Shown: positions 8,052-15,452 of the stretch, in pieces
Layout of the letters: every line of letters begins with the position of its first letter
Numbering within the stretch: the stretch's first letter is position 1
Origin: Clostridia bacterium
GTDB taxonomy: Bacteria; Bacillota; Clostridia; Christensenellales; UBA1242
DNA length: 64,000 nucleotides
Direction: 5' to 3'
NCBI GenBank assembly: GCA_900768545.1
Contig: CAAGDD010000004.1
Span: 124,001-188,000 of the forward strand
Notes under the pieces: model-generated
The model's database searches: none
What the model saw: the letters and a program-made list of their open reading frames with translations, nothing else
What the model was told of the DNA's origin: nothing
Made by a program: the position numbers and the translations under genes

Positions 8052-8076
8052 AAAGGCTTTGTAAAAAGCCTTTTTT
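8052..8076 (+). terminator. Terminator after the 7670 gene
   Basis: An 8-bp stem (8052-8059/8066-8073) overlapping a run of six T residues. Confidence 0.85.
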
Positions 8077-8095
8077 GTTACCCCAAAGGCGACTG

Positions 8096-8123
8096 TTGAC
8101 TTTTAAAAGCGAAATGGTATCAT
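8096..8123 (+). promoter_or_regulatory. Promoter for the 44-aa gene at 8146
   Basis: TTGACT, 16 bases, TATCAT. Confidence 0.65.
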
Positions 8124-8145
8124 GAAATTAGTTTAAGGGGATAAT

Positions 8146-8280
8146 ATGGACGAATTTTTGATTTTGGATAAATATTCTGTTTGGAGAAAATTGCCAGAAG
8201 CGCTTGGAAACGACGAAACTATGAGCCTTTTGGAAGAATACAAAAAATATGGTGATCCAAAAGTTAAAGAAAAATTATAA
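8146..8280 (+). CDS. 44-aa small protein resembling the N-terminus of a sporulation sigma factor
   Basis: The peptide starts MDEFLILDK, and its second half, with ETMSLLEEYKKYGDPKVKEKL split by no gap, resembles region 1.2 of SigE/F/G/K-type factors, where the pattern ends xGDxxAxEKLIxxNLRLV. Here a TAA stop falls directly after EKL, so regions 2-4 are missing and no continuation is visible in any frame before the rpsL promoter. It has its own promoter and an AAGGGG ribosome binding site six bases before the ATG. It could be a remnant of a broken sigma gene, a regulatory microprotein, or an unrelated small protein that matches by chance. Confidence 0.6.
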   Translation: MDEFLILDKYSVWRKLPEALGNDETMSLLEEYKKYGDPKVKEKL

Positions 8281-8287
8281 AAAATGC

Positions 8288-8316
8288 TTGACAATATAGA
8301 CTAGTTATTATATAAT
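8288..8316 (+). promoter_or_regulatory. Strong sigma-A promoter of the str region
   Basis: TTGACA, 17 bases, TATAAT: a full consensus promoter, 235 bases before rpsL. Confidence 0.93.
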
Positions 8317-8496
8317 AAGCACAGTGTTTCGTTGTCGGAAACAGTGCTTAAAACCTAAGCATAAACAAACAACAGGTGGCGGACCTTGTGAGCCGTTCAC
8401 CGATTTGAAGATTTTTCAAAGTCGCATTGCGATTGTGTTGTTCGTGTTTGATTAAAAAGCATTTTTCATTGGCACGGAATATCCGTGTCATTTTTT
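8317..8496 (+). promoter_or_regulatory. Structured rpsL leader with attenuator-type hairpin
   Basis: The 5' leader of rpsL is over 220 bases long. It contains a first hairpin with AAGCAC/GTGCTT arms (8317-8352), a long-range stem joining AACAACA near 8370 with TGTTGTT near 8438, an inner GGTG..CGG/CCG..CACC hairpin (8376-8402), and finally the terminator hairpin at 8471-8496. This looks like transcription attenuation of the ribosomal genes. I cannot assign it to a named ribosomal-protein leader. Confidence 0.55.
8471..8496 (+). terminator. Intrinsic terminator inside the rpsL leader
   Basis: GGCACGGA pairs with TCCGTGTC (one G-T pair), then one A and six T residues, 55 bases before the rpsL ATG. 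Confidence 0.7.
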
Positions 8497-8550
8497 ATGA
8501 CAAATCGATTCGAGATTTAAAACCGAAAATCTAATTAAAAGGAGTACGAA

Positions 8551-8931
8551 ATGCCTACATTTAACCAACTTGTTAGAAAAGGAAGAAAAACTTTTGATAA
8601 AAAGAAAAAATCTCCACTTTTGGAAGAAAATCCTCAAAAGCGTGGTGTTTGCTTGAACGTAAGAACAGCTACACCTAAAAAGCCTAACTCAGCTCTTCGT
8701 AAGATTGCCAGAGTAAAACTTTCAAATGGTCAAGAAGGAACTTGCTACATTCCAGGAATTGGACACAACTTGCAAGAACACAGTGTTGTTCTCGTTCGTG
8801 GCGGACGTGTTAAGGACCTTCCTGGTGTGCGTTACCATATCGTAAGAGGAACACTTGATACTGCTGGCGTTGCCAACAGAAAACAAAGCCGTTCTAAATA
8901 TGGTGCTAAAAAGCCTAAGGCTGGAAAATAA
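8551..8931 (+). CDS. rpsL: 30S ribosomal protein S12
   Basis: A 126-residue decoding-centre protein. MPTFNQLVRKGRK at the start, TPKKPNSALRK around residue 45 and GVRYHIVRGTLD near residue 95 are S12 hallmarks; the lysine in KPNS and the segment before it are where streptomycin resistance changes occur in other bacteria. AAAAGGAG lies 7 bases before the ATG. A 371-base spacer separates it from rpsG, far more than the usual few tens of bases in str operons. Confidence 0.98.
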   Translation: MPTFNQLVRKGRKTFDKKKKSPLLEENPQKRGVCLNVRTATPKKPNSALRKIARVKLSNGQEGTCYIPGIGHNLQEHSVVLVRGGRVKDLPGVRYHIVRGTLDTAGVANRKQSRSKYGAKKPKAGK

Positions 8932-8938
8932 AGTCTAA

Positions 8939-9041
8939 AACTTTTCTATGCTAGAAAAGTTACAAAAGACTTGGGGAGTTTCGATTCTCCCCAAACCCCT
9001 ACAAACGACTTACTTTAAAAAAGTAAGCAAAAGTTCAAAAA
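8939..9041. repeat. Three-hairpin str spacer element, copy 1
   Basis: A 103-base unit starting seven bases after the rpsL stop. It holds three perfect hairpins: a 9-bp stem (8939-8947/8953-8961), an 8-bp GGGGAG/CTCCCC stem (about 8971-8994) and a 7-bp CTTACTT/AAGTAAG stem (about 9008-9026). An almost identical unit follows rpsG at 9787-9889. None of the hairpins is followed by a proper T run, so these are not terminators. Confidence 0.85.
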
Positions 9042-9302
9042 CAAACTGAATTTTGAAAAATTAACTTTTTGAAAAACTGAACAGAAACAAAAATTGTTTT
9101 AAAACAAATTTATATTTTTGAAAAGTTTTGCTTATTATTAGATTTTAAGTGGTCGAAATGGGTTAATCGAAGTGTGAATGTTCTTACATTTACAAAAATT
9201 TAACAAATTATTTTAAACGGCTTTGTCAGAAGTTGTTTCAAAGTTTTTATGTTAATCAAAATTTGATTCACTCACATTTGTGAGTTTAAAAGGAGTAAAA
9301 CC
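9042..9302. other. rpsL-rpsG spacer, non-coding remainder
   Basis: A+T-rich sequence with no credible reading frame. At 9160-9190 it carries GGG(N)nTCGAAG followed by a short AATGT/ACATT hairpin, which recurs before fusA at 10236-10273. CTCACATTTGTGAG (about 9270-9283) is a small hairpin just before the rpsG ribosome binding site. I see no clear promoter. Confidence 0.5.
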
Positions 9303-9776
9303 ATGCCAAGAAGAAATAGTGCGGTTAAGAAAGATGTTTTGCCAGATCCAATTTACAACAACAAAGTTGTTACAAAACTTATCAATCAAATTATGATGAG
9401 CGGTAAAAAAGGTCTTGCTCAAAGAATCGTTTATGGTTCTTTCGATATTATTAAAGAAAAAGCAGGTTTAGAAGGTTTGGATGTTTGCTTGACTGCTATC
9501 GAAAACGTTAAACCTATGCTTGAAACAAAAGGACGCAGAGTAGGTGGTGCTACTTACCAAGTTCCTATGGAAATCCGCCCAGAAAGAAGACAAACTCTTG
9601 CTATTCGTTGGATTGTTAACAACGCTAGAAAGAGAACTGGTGAAAGAAGTATGAGTGAAAAACTTGCAGGCGAACTTTTGGACGCTTACAACAACACTGG
9701 CGCTTCTATCAAAAAGCGTGATGAAATGCACAGAATGGCTGAAGCTAACAAGGCTTTCGCACATTATAAGTGGTAA
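9303..9776 (+). CDS. rpsG: 30S ribosomal protein S7
   Basis: A 157-residue primary 16S rRNA binder of the 30S head. MPRRNSAVKK at the start, MMSGKKGLAQ, VGGATYQVP and RWIVNNARKR are the conserved S7 blocks, and the length is normal. AAAAGGAG lies 8 bases upstream of the ATG. S7 is the classic autogenous repressor of the str operon in E. coli; whether it acts on the long structured spacers here is unknown. Confidence 0.98.
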   Translation: MPRRNSAVKKDVLPDPIYNNKVVTKLINQIMMSGKKGLAQRIVYGSFDIIKEKAGLEGLDVCLTAIENVKPMLETKGRRVGGATYQVPMEIRPERRQTLAIRWIVNNARKRTGERSMSEKLAGELLDAYNNTGASIKKRDEMHRMAEANKAFAHYKW

Positions 9777-9786
9777 AATTGTTATT

Positions 9787-9889
9787 AACTTTTCTATGCT
9801 AGAAAAGTTACAAAAGACTTGGGGAGTTTCGATTCTCCCCAAACCCCTGCAAACGACTTACTTTTAAAAAGTAAGCAAAAGTTCAAAAA
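9787..9889. repeat. Three-hairpin str spacer element, copy 2
   Basis: 103 bases, differing from the copy at 8939-9041 at only about two positions (A to G between hairpins two and three, and one A/T in the third loop). It starts ten bases after the rpsG stop, the same position relative to the gene as copy 1. Confidence 0.85.
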
Positions 9890-10347
9890 TTAAACTTGAT
9901 TTAAAATTAAAACCTTTTCAAAAGATATTTGAAAGAGTTTTAATAAGTTTAATTTTTAGGCGGGTGGTTGAGAAATAAAAACAATGTTATCAAAGTTTTG
10001 ATTATTTATTGTGTTTAAATTTGAATGAGATTGTTTAAAAAAGAGAGTGTTTAAATGATTTTGCTTGATTTAGATACGAAAAATTATTAAAAATTTTGAT
10101 AAATTTGCAATAAAACCCAACAAAAATTGAAATTTTTAAGTTTTTATTAAAAAATCTAATATTTTTGTTTTTGAGAGTGACAAAGATATGTGATTTTAAG
10201 AAAAAAACTTAAAAAGGTTCAATAAAAGTGACACAGGGCAATTATCGAAGCGAAAACATAATGTTTTTACATTAAAAATCAATTTTTGGTCATTTTTGTT
10301 GATTAAAAACTTAAAAAATTGACAAATTTAATTAAGGAGAAAATTAT
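9890..10347. other. rpsG-fusA spacer, non-coding remainder
   Basis: About 460 bases of A+T-rich sequence without a convincing gene. It contains the second GGG(N)nTCGAAG plus AATGT/ACATT motif (10236-10273). The fusA ribosome binding site AAGGAG ends the spacer. No consensus promoter is obvious, so fusA may depend on read-through from rpsL or on a weak promoter. Confidence 0.5.
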
Positions 10348-12423
10348 ATGGCTACAAATCTTGAAATGACAAGAAACGTCGGAATTATGGCCCATATTGA
10401 TGCTGGTAAAACAACAACTACTGAAAGAATTTTGTTCTATACCGGAAAAAATCACAAGATCGGCGAAGTTCACGATGGTGCAGCTACGATGGACTGGATG
10501 GCTCAAGAACAAGAAAGAGGTATTACAATTACTTCTGCTTGTACAACTTGTTTCTGGAAAGGTCACAAGATCAACATCATCGACACTCCTGGACACGTTG
10601 ACTTCACAGTTGAAGTTGAACGTTCTTTGAAGGTTCTTGATGGTGCGGTTTTGGTTCTTTCTGCTCGTGATAAGGTTCAACCACAAACAGAAACTGTTTG
10701 GCGTCAATCTACAAAATATAAAGTTCCTACAATCATCTATGTAAACAAGATGGATAGAGATGCTGCTGACTTTTATGGTTGCGTAGATTCAATTAGAGAC
10801 AGATTGAAAACAAATCCACTTCCAATTCAAATGCCAATCGGCGAAGCTGATACTTTCTCAGGAATTATCGACCTTTTGACAATGAAAGCCGAAGTTTATG
10901 AAGACGATATGGGAACAAAAATCGATATCGTTGAAATTCCTGAAGAATACAAAGCCAAAGCACAACAATTGCACGACCAATTGGTTGAAACAATCGTTGA
11001 AACTGATGATGCTTTGCTTGAAAGATATTTTGAAGGCGACGAAATTTCATTGGACGAACTTAAAAAAGCTCTTAGAAAAGCTACAATTGACAGAATTATC
11101 GTTCCTGTTCTTTGCGGTTCTTCTTACAAAAACAAAGGGGTTCAAATGCTTTTGGACGCTATGGTAGAATATTTGCCATCTCCACTCGACATCGACCACA
11201 TTGAAGGAACAAATCCTGACACTGGCGAAATCGAAAAGAGAGCTCCAAGTGAAGACGCTCCATTTGCTGGACTTGCATTTAAAATTATGACAGACCCATT
11301 CGTTGGTCGTCTTGCGTTCTTCAGAGTTTATTCTGGAAAATTGACAGCTGGCTCTTATGTTTACAACTCAAACAAGGGTGAAAAAGAAAGAGTTGGTCGT
11401 CTTATTAGAATGCACGCAAATCAAAGAGAAGAAATCAAAGAAGTTGGCGCTGGTGACATCGCTGCGATCGTTGGTCTTAAAGACACAATTACAGGCGAAA
11501 CACTTTGCGACGAAAAAAATCCTATCGTTTTGGAAAGTATGGAATTCCCAGAACCAGTTATTAAGGTTGCTATCGAACCTAAAACAAAGTTGATGCAAGA
11601 AAAGATGATCCTTGCTCTTGTAAAACTTGCTGAAGAAGACCCAACTTTCAAAACATACACTGATCAAGAAACTGGACAAACAATTATTGCCGGAATGGGT
11701 GAACTTCACCTTGAAATTATTGTTGACAGACTTTTGAGAGAATTTAAAGTTGAAGCAAATGTCGGAAAGCCACAAGTTGCTTACAAAGAAACAATTAGAA
11801 AAGCAACAAGAGCCGAAGGCAAATTTGTTAGACAATCAGGTGGTAAAGGTCAATACGGTCACTGTATTATTGATATGGAACCACTCGAACCAGGCGCTGG
11901 ATATCAATTTGAAGATAAGACAGTTGGTGGATCAATTCCAAAAGAATATATTCAACCTATCAACAATGGTATTATTGAAGCTAGCAAAAACGGTGTTATC
12001 GCTGGATATGAAACTGTTGACTTCAAAGTTACTGTTATCGATGGTTCTTACCATGAAGTCGACTCTTCAGAAATGGCATTTAAGATCGCTGGTTCTATGG
12101 CGTTCAAAGATGGTGCTTTGAAAGCTAACCCAGTTCTTCTCGAACCTATTATGAAGGTTCAAGTTGAAGTTCCTGATGACTATCTTGGAACAGTAATGGG
12201 CAACCTTACTTCAAGAAGAGGTATCTTGACAGGAAATGAAACAAAACCAGGCGTTCAAGTTGTAAACGCAGAAGTTCCACTTGGAGAAATGTTTGGTTAT
12301 GCTACAGACCTTCGTTCTCAAACACAAGGTCGTGGAACATTCACTATGGAATTCTTGAAATATGCTGAAGTTCCAAAGAATATCGCTGAAAACATCGTTG
12401 GTCAGCGTAAAAAACAAGCGTAA
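10348..12423 (+). CDS. fusA: Translation elongation factor G
   Basis: A 691-residue ribosomal translocase GTPase. G1 is AHIDAGKT (residues 17-24), switch II DTPGHVDF, G4 NKMD, followed by domains II-V; the domain IV tip and the C-terminal SQTQGRGTFTMEF are typical of canonical EF-G. Length is standard. AAGGAG lies 9 bases before the ATG. It follows rpsG after 571 bases and precedes tuf, the usual str order. Confidence 0.98.
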   Translation: MATNLEMTRNVGIMAHIDAGKTTTTERILFYTGKNHKIGEVHDGAATMDWMAQEQERGITITSACTTCFWKGHKINIIDTPGHVDFTVEVERSLKVLDGAVLVLSARDKVQPQTETVWRQSTKYKVPTIIYVNKMDRDAADFYGCVDSIRDRLKTNPLPIQMPIGEADTFSGIIDLLTMKAEVYEDDMGTKIDIVEIPEEYKAKAQQLHDQLVETIVETDDALLERYFEGDEISLDELKKALRKATIDRIIVPVLCGSSYKNKGVQMLLDAMVEYLPSPLDIDHIEGTNPDTGEIEKRAPSEDAPFAGLAFKIMTDPFVGRLAFFRVYSGKLTAGSYVYNSNKGEKERVGRLIRMHANQREEIKEVGAGDIAAIVGLKDTITGETLCDEKNPIVLESMEFPEPVIKVAIEPKTKLMQEKMILALVKLAEEDPTFKTYTDQETGQTIIAGMGELHLEIIVDRLLREFKVEANVGKPQVAYKETIRKATRAEGKFVRQSGGKGQYGHCIIDMEPLEPGAGYQFEDKTVGGSIPKEYIQPINNGIIEASKNGVIAGYETVDFKVTVIDGSYHEVDSSEMAFKIAGSMAFKDGALKANPVLLEPIMKVQVEVPDDYLGTVMGNLTSRRGILTGNETKPGVQVVNAEVPLGEMFGYATDLRSQTQGRGTFTMEFLKYAEVPKNIAENIVGQRKKQA

Positions 12424-12458
12424 ATTTTAAAAAATTTAATAAAACATTAAAAAATGTT

Positions 12459-12486
12459 TTGACTTTTTAGATTTTTATGCTAAAAT
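12459..12486 (+). promoter_or_regulatory. tuf promoter
   Basis: TTGACT, 16 bases, TAAAAT with an extended TGC upstream, between fusA and tuf. Confidence 0.75.
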
Positions 12487-12519
12487 ATCACAGTAGATTA
12501 TAAAAAGGAGATTTTAAAA

Positions 12520-13722
12520 ATGGCTACAGGAATTTATGACGTAACAAAACCACACGTTAACGTTGGAACAATCGGCCACGTTGACCATGGTAAAACTACA
12601 CTTACTGCTGCTATCACTATGTATAGTGCAGCAAAGGGCTTTGCTCAAAAAATGAGATATGATGAAATCGACAAAGCTCCAGAAGAAAAAGCAAGAGGAA
12701 TCACAATCAACACTTCTCACGTTGAATATCAAACAGAAAAGAGACACTACGCTCACGTTGACTGCCCAGGACACGCTGACTATGTTAAAAACATGATCAC
12801 TGGTGCTGCTCAAATGGACGGCGCTATCCTTGTTGTTGCTGCAACAGATGGTCCAATGCCTCAAACAAGAGAACACATTTTGCTTGCTAGACAAGTTGGT
12901 GTTCCATACATCGTTGTTTTCATGAACAAGACAGACCTTGTTGATGATCCAGAACTTCTTGACCTCGTTGAAATGGAAATCAGAGAACTTTTGACAGAAT
13001 ATGGTTTCCCAGGAGATACAACTCCAATTATCAGAGGATCAGCTGCTAAAGCTTTGGAAGCTGCTCAAGCAGGAAACATTACAGATCCAGCTTGCGCATG
13101 CATTCAAGAATTGCTTGACGCTTTGGATTCTTATATCCCAGAACCTCAAAGAGATACAGATAAACCTTTCCTTATGCCTGTTGAAGACGTATTCACAATC
13201 ACTGGTCGTGGTACAGTTGCTACAGGAAGAATCGAAAGAGGAACTGTAAAAGTAAACGATGTTGTTGAAATCGTTGGTATGGGCGCTAAAAAACAAACAG
13301 TTGTTACTGGCGTTGAAATGTTTAGAAAAACAGTTAACGAAGGTATCGCTGGATACAACGTTGGTATCTTGCTTCGTGGTATTCAAAGAAATGAAATCGA
13401 AAGAGGACAAGTTCTTTGCAAACCAGGAACAATTCACCCACACACAAAATTCGCTGCTGAAGTTTACGTTTTGAAACAAGAAGAAGGCGGACGTCATACT
13501 CCATTCTTCAATGGTTATAGACCACAATTCTATTTCAGAACAACTGACGTTACAGGAACAATCGAACTTCCTGCAGGCGTAGAAATGGTTATGCCTGGCG
13601 ATAACGTTAAGATGACAATTACTCTTAACAAAGAAATCGCTATCGAACAAGGACTTCGTTTCGCTATCCGTGAAGGTGGCAGAACAGTTGGTTCTGGTGT
13701 TGTTTCTCAAATTATTGAATAA
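12520..13722 (+). CDS. tuf: Translation elongation factor Tu
   Basis: A 400-residue GTPase delivering aminoacyl-tRNA to the ribosome. G1 GHVDHGKT (residues 20-27), G2 RGITIN, G3 DCPGHADY and G4 NKTD are intact, as are domains II and III, which end in GSGVVSQIIE. AAAAGGAG precedes the ATG. The gene has its own promoter and a strong terminator, so it can be expressed apart from fusA. Only one tuf copy lies in this window. Confidence 0.98.
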   Translation: MATGIYDVTKPHVNVGTIGHVDHGKTTLTAAITMYSAAKGFAQKMRYDEIDKAPEEKARGITINTSHVEYQTEKRHYAHVDCPGHADYVKNMITGAAQMDGAILVVAATDGPMPQTREHILLARQVGVPYIVVFMNKTDLVDDPELLDLVEMEIRELLTEYGFPGDTTPIIRGSAAKALEAAQAGNITDPACACIQELLDALDSYIPEPQRDTDKPFLMPVEDVFTITGRGTVATGRIERGTVKVNDVVEIVGMGAKKQTVVTGVEMFRKTVNEGIAGYNVGILLRGIQRNEIERGQVLCKPGTIHPHTKFAAEVYVLKQEEGGRHTPFFNGYRPQFYFRTTDVTGTIELPAGVEMVMPGDNVKMTITLNKEIAIEQGLRFAIREGGRTVGSGVVSQIIE

Positions 13723-13735
13723 TTTTAGAGATTAA

Positions 13736-13766
13736 AAAAAAGACCAAGTTTTTGGTCTTTTTTTTT
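13736..13766 (+). terminator. tuf terminator
   Basis: AGACCA (13741-13746) pairs with TGGTCT (13753-13758), flanked by an A run and a run of eight T residues. Confidence 0.93.
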
Positions 13767-13836
13767 GTTTCTTTACAGAAACTGCTTGCTAAACGCAAGC
13801 AATCTCTAAAATTTTTAGGCATCGTCGCGAATGCCC
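13760..13836. repeat. Post-tuf structured repeat, copy 1
   Basis: A 77-base unit beginning in the tuf terminator T run. It contains TTTCTTTACAGAAA, a GCTTGC/GCAAGC hairpin (13784-13789/13795-13800), CTAAAA/TTTTAG and GGCAT/ATGCC hairpins. It recurs at 13932-14008, 172 bases downstream, with one main base change. Confidence 0.85.
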
Positions 13837-13918
13837 TTGCAAGCAAGCATGTCGCTCCTCGTAATAATTTTGAATAGGCGGTTTTTGTGAAATAAACCAA
13901 ACTCAATAATAAACAAAG

Positions 13919-13938
13919 ACTGGCGTGCCAGTTTTTTT
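13919..13938 (+). terminator. Second terminator-like hairpin after tuf
   Basis: ACTGGC/GCCAGT with a two-base loop and seven T residues, directly before repeat copy 2. No gene lies between it and the tuf terminator, so it appears to be part of the duplicated unit. Confidence 0.7.
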
Positions 13939-14008
13939 GTTTCTTTACAGAAACTGCTTGCTAAACGCGAGCAATCTCTAAAATTTTTAGGCATCGTCGC
14001 GAATGCCC
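13932..14008. repeat. Post-tuf structured repeat, copy 2
   Basis: Matches the unit at 13760-13836. The GCTTGC/GCAAGC hairpin has become GCTTGC/GCGAGC, which still pairs through a G-T pair. A downstream second GCGAGC (14011-14016) changed in the same way. Confidence 0.85.
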
Positions 14009-14085
14009 ATGCGAGCAAAGTTTTAAAATTTGTTTTTATTTTAAAAGAAGCGTGTGTTATAATTAAATCAAAGGGAGAAAAGAAT

Positions 14086-14187
14086 ATGCAAGAAAATTGT
14101 AACGAAAAAGATTTTAAAAGATATTGCAAAAAGTTTTTGACAGAGGAATGTGAAAAAAAAGACCTTAAAAATTACTGCACTTACTGA
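14086..14187 (+). CDS. 33-aa cysteine-rich microprotein overlapping the next gene
   Basis: A small frame with AAGGGAGA 9 bases before the ATG and an extended -10 promoter (TGTTATAAT at 14055-14063). It encodes MQENCNEKDFKRYCKK and continues with two more cysteines; the four cysteines are spaced 8-9 residues apart (positions 5, 14, 22, 31), compatible with a metal site or simply a helical array. Its last 38 bases overlap the start of the following gene in another frame, which suggests translational coupling. Alternatively it is only a leader peptide. Not recognised from any family. Confidence 0.5.
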   Translation: MQENCNEKDFKRYCKKFLTEECEKKDLKNYCTY

Positions 14188-14905
14188 TTTTGATATTATT
14201 GGTGCTGTAAAATCAAGGGGAGATGAATATTATTCTTCGACAATAAAATGTTTGGCTTATATTGATGAAAATGGTGAAGTTGTCGAAAATAAAATTTGCT
14301 TTTCATATTATTTGAACAACAAAGAGCCTTTGAAATATATAAATATTAAAGATTTGACGGTATATAGATTTAAGTGCAAAAAAGTTAAAGACAAAAAATA
14401 TTATTATGTTTTGAAAGTAAAGGAAGTCAAAGACAAGCGATTTGATGAGATTGTTAAAGAGCAGTCGAAGCCAATAACAATGACTGTTGATGATGTTTTG
14501 TTTACATTCAATCGAACATTTAGTGAATATGAAGGAAAATTTGTTGTGGGCGGCAAAAAGATTGATGTTTCGCTTGGAAGCGACGCCAAAGGTCTTGATG
14601 CGAAAAAATCATCGGCCACTTTCAAAAAAATCAAAGCAGATTTTGATGCTTTTTATGAAAAAGTTTTGAAAAATTGTGCAAAAGATATTGTTGAAGGCGC
14701 AAATGAATGGAGAGCTGACGATGACGAACACGAAATCACTGAAGAAGAAATTGTCAAAAGAATAAGCAAAAGCAGCCCTGCATTTGATATCTATGACAAC
14801 GATTATTCGATTTATTTTAACGACGACGATATGTTTGGTGGACACACTATTGTTTATAACGGAAACATTCGAAGTGAAAAATTTAGCGTTGATATCGCTG
14901 GATAA
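14150..14905 (+). CDS. DUF2262-like protein of unknown function
   Basis: A 251-residue cytoplasmic protein starting at GTG with GAGGAA four bases upstream inside the small gene before it. The last third contains FDIYDNDYSIYFNDDDMFGGH, split here as a strand-rich segment ending in GGHTIVYNGN; the pattern (D)DMFxGHxIxVxG resembles the DUF2262 family. The middle has EGKFVVGGKKIDVSLG, which fits the same family's second conserved block. No enzyme motif is evident. It forms a two-gene unit with the cysteine-rich microprotein and ends at a terminator. Confidence 0.65.
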   Translation: MKKKTLKITALTDFDIIGAVKSRGDEYYSSTIKCLAYIDENGEVVENKICFSYYLNNKEPLKYINIKDLTVYRFKCKKVKDKKYYYVLKVKEVKDKRFDEIVKEQSKPITMTVDDVLFTFNRTFSEYEGKFVVGGKKIDVSLGSDAKGLDAKKSSATFKKIKADFDAFYEKVLKNCAKDIVEGANEWRADDDEHEITEEEIVKRISKSSPAFDIYDNDYSIYFNDDDMFGGHTIVYNGNIRSEKFSVDIAG

Positions 14906-14910
14906 TTTAA

Positions 14911-14937
14911 AAAGTCCTTATTTTGAGGGCTTTTTTT
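14911..14937 (+). terminator. Terminator after the DUF2262-like gene
   Basis: AAAGTCC pairs with GGGCTTT (one G-T pair), followed by T residues. Confidence 0.75.
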
Positions 14938-15042
14938 ATAAAAAATACATATTTTGAAGTGTTTTTTGCAGCAAATTTGCAAATAAAGCTGTTTTGTTTG
15001 TAAATTTCGCTTGTTTGTGTTAAAATACTTGCGAGGAAAGTT

Positions 15043-15405
15043 ATGAAATTGATGAATTTTATTTATAAAATATTTGGATTTGAAAGTGACGATGTGCAAG
15101 TTGTTAAAAAGAAACAAAATCAAAAAGCAACTTACAATTTGAAAGTTTCTCAAAAACTTCCTGACGAAATTGACGGAATTAGAGTTTATTATCCTGAAAA
15201 TTTTGAAGATTGCAAGGAAAAGACAGAACTTTTGAAAAATGGCACTCCATTTTTTATTGATTTTCGTGGCTGCAATTCACAAGAGAGAAACAAAATTTTG
15301 GATTATTATGGCGGAGTAATTGATATTTTGGGCGCTAGTAGTGAGCAAGTTGACAAAAATCTTTACATCTTTTTGCCAAAAAATATGGAATTGGAACGCG
15401 ATTAA
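15043..15405 (+). CDS. sepF: Cell division protein SepF
   Basis: A 120-residue Z-ring-associated protein. An N-terminal amphipathic helix (MKLMNFIYKIFGF) would bind the membrane. The C-terminal domain VYYPENFEDCKEKTELLKNG, then FFIDFRGC, and ILDYYGGVIDILGAS is the SepF fold that self-assembles into arcs and tethers FtsZ. It is shorter than the usual 150 residues because the linker is reduced. GAGGAA lies just upstream of the ATG. It sits before lspA and rluD, as ylmF does in the division cluster of other Bacillota, although ylmG, ylmH and divIVA are absent between them. Confidence 0.85.
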   Translation: MKLMNFIYKIFGFESDDVQVVKKKQNQKATYNLKVSQKLPDEIDGIRVYYPENFEDCKEKTELLKNGTPFFIDFRGCNSQERNKILDYYGGVIDILGASSEQVDKNLYIFLPKNMELERD

Positions 15406-15452
15406 GTTGTTATTTTAAAATAACATTATATTCGTGTCGTGGGGTATTTGAT

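Noticed and set aside
9468..9842. 124-residue frame antisense to rpsG
   Set aside because: It overlaps rpsG and spacer hairpins on the opposite strand and has no expression signals.
13039..13710. 223-residue frame antisense to tuf
   Set aside because: The opposite strand carries the conserved tuf gene throughout; the antisense frame is Ser/Asn/Phe-rich without domains.
13712..14129. Two minus-strand frames sharing a common peptide after tuf
   Set aside because: The shared peptide comes only from the duplicated non-coding repeat (13760-13836 and 13932-14008) and terminators; no start signals are present.
14086..14905. Frameshifted single gene from the 33-residue frame and the DUF2262-like gene
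   Set aside because: The small frame has its own stop and the larger gene its own GTG with a ribosome binding site; joining the frames would not extend any recognisable domain.
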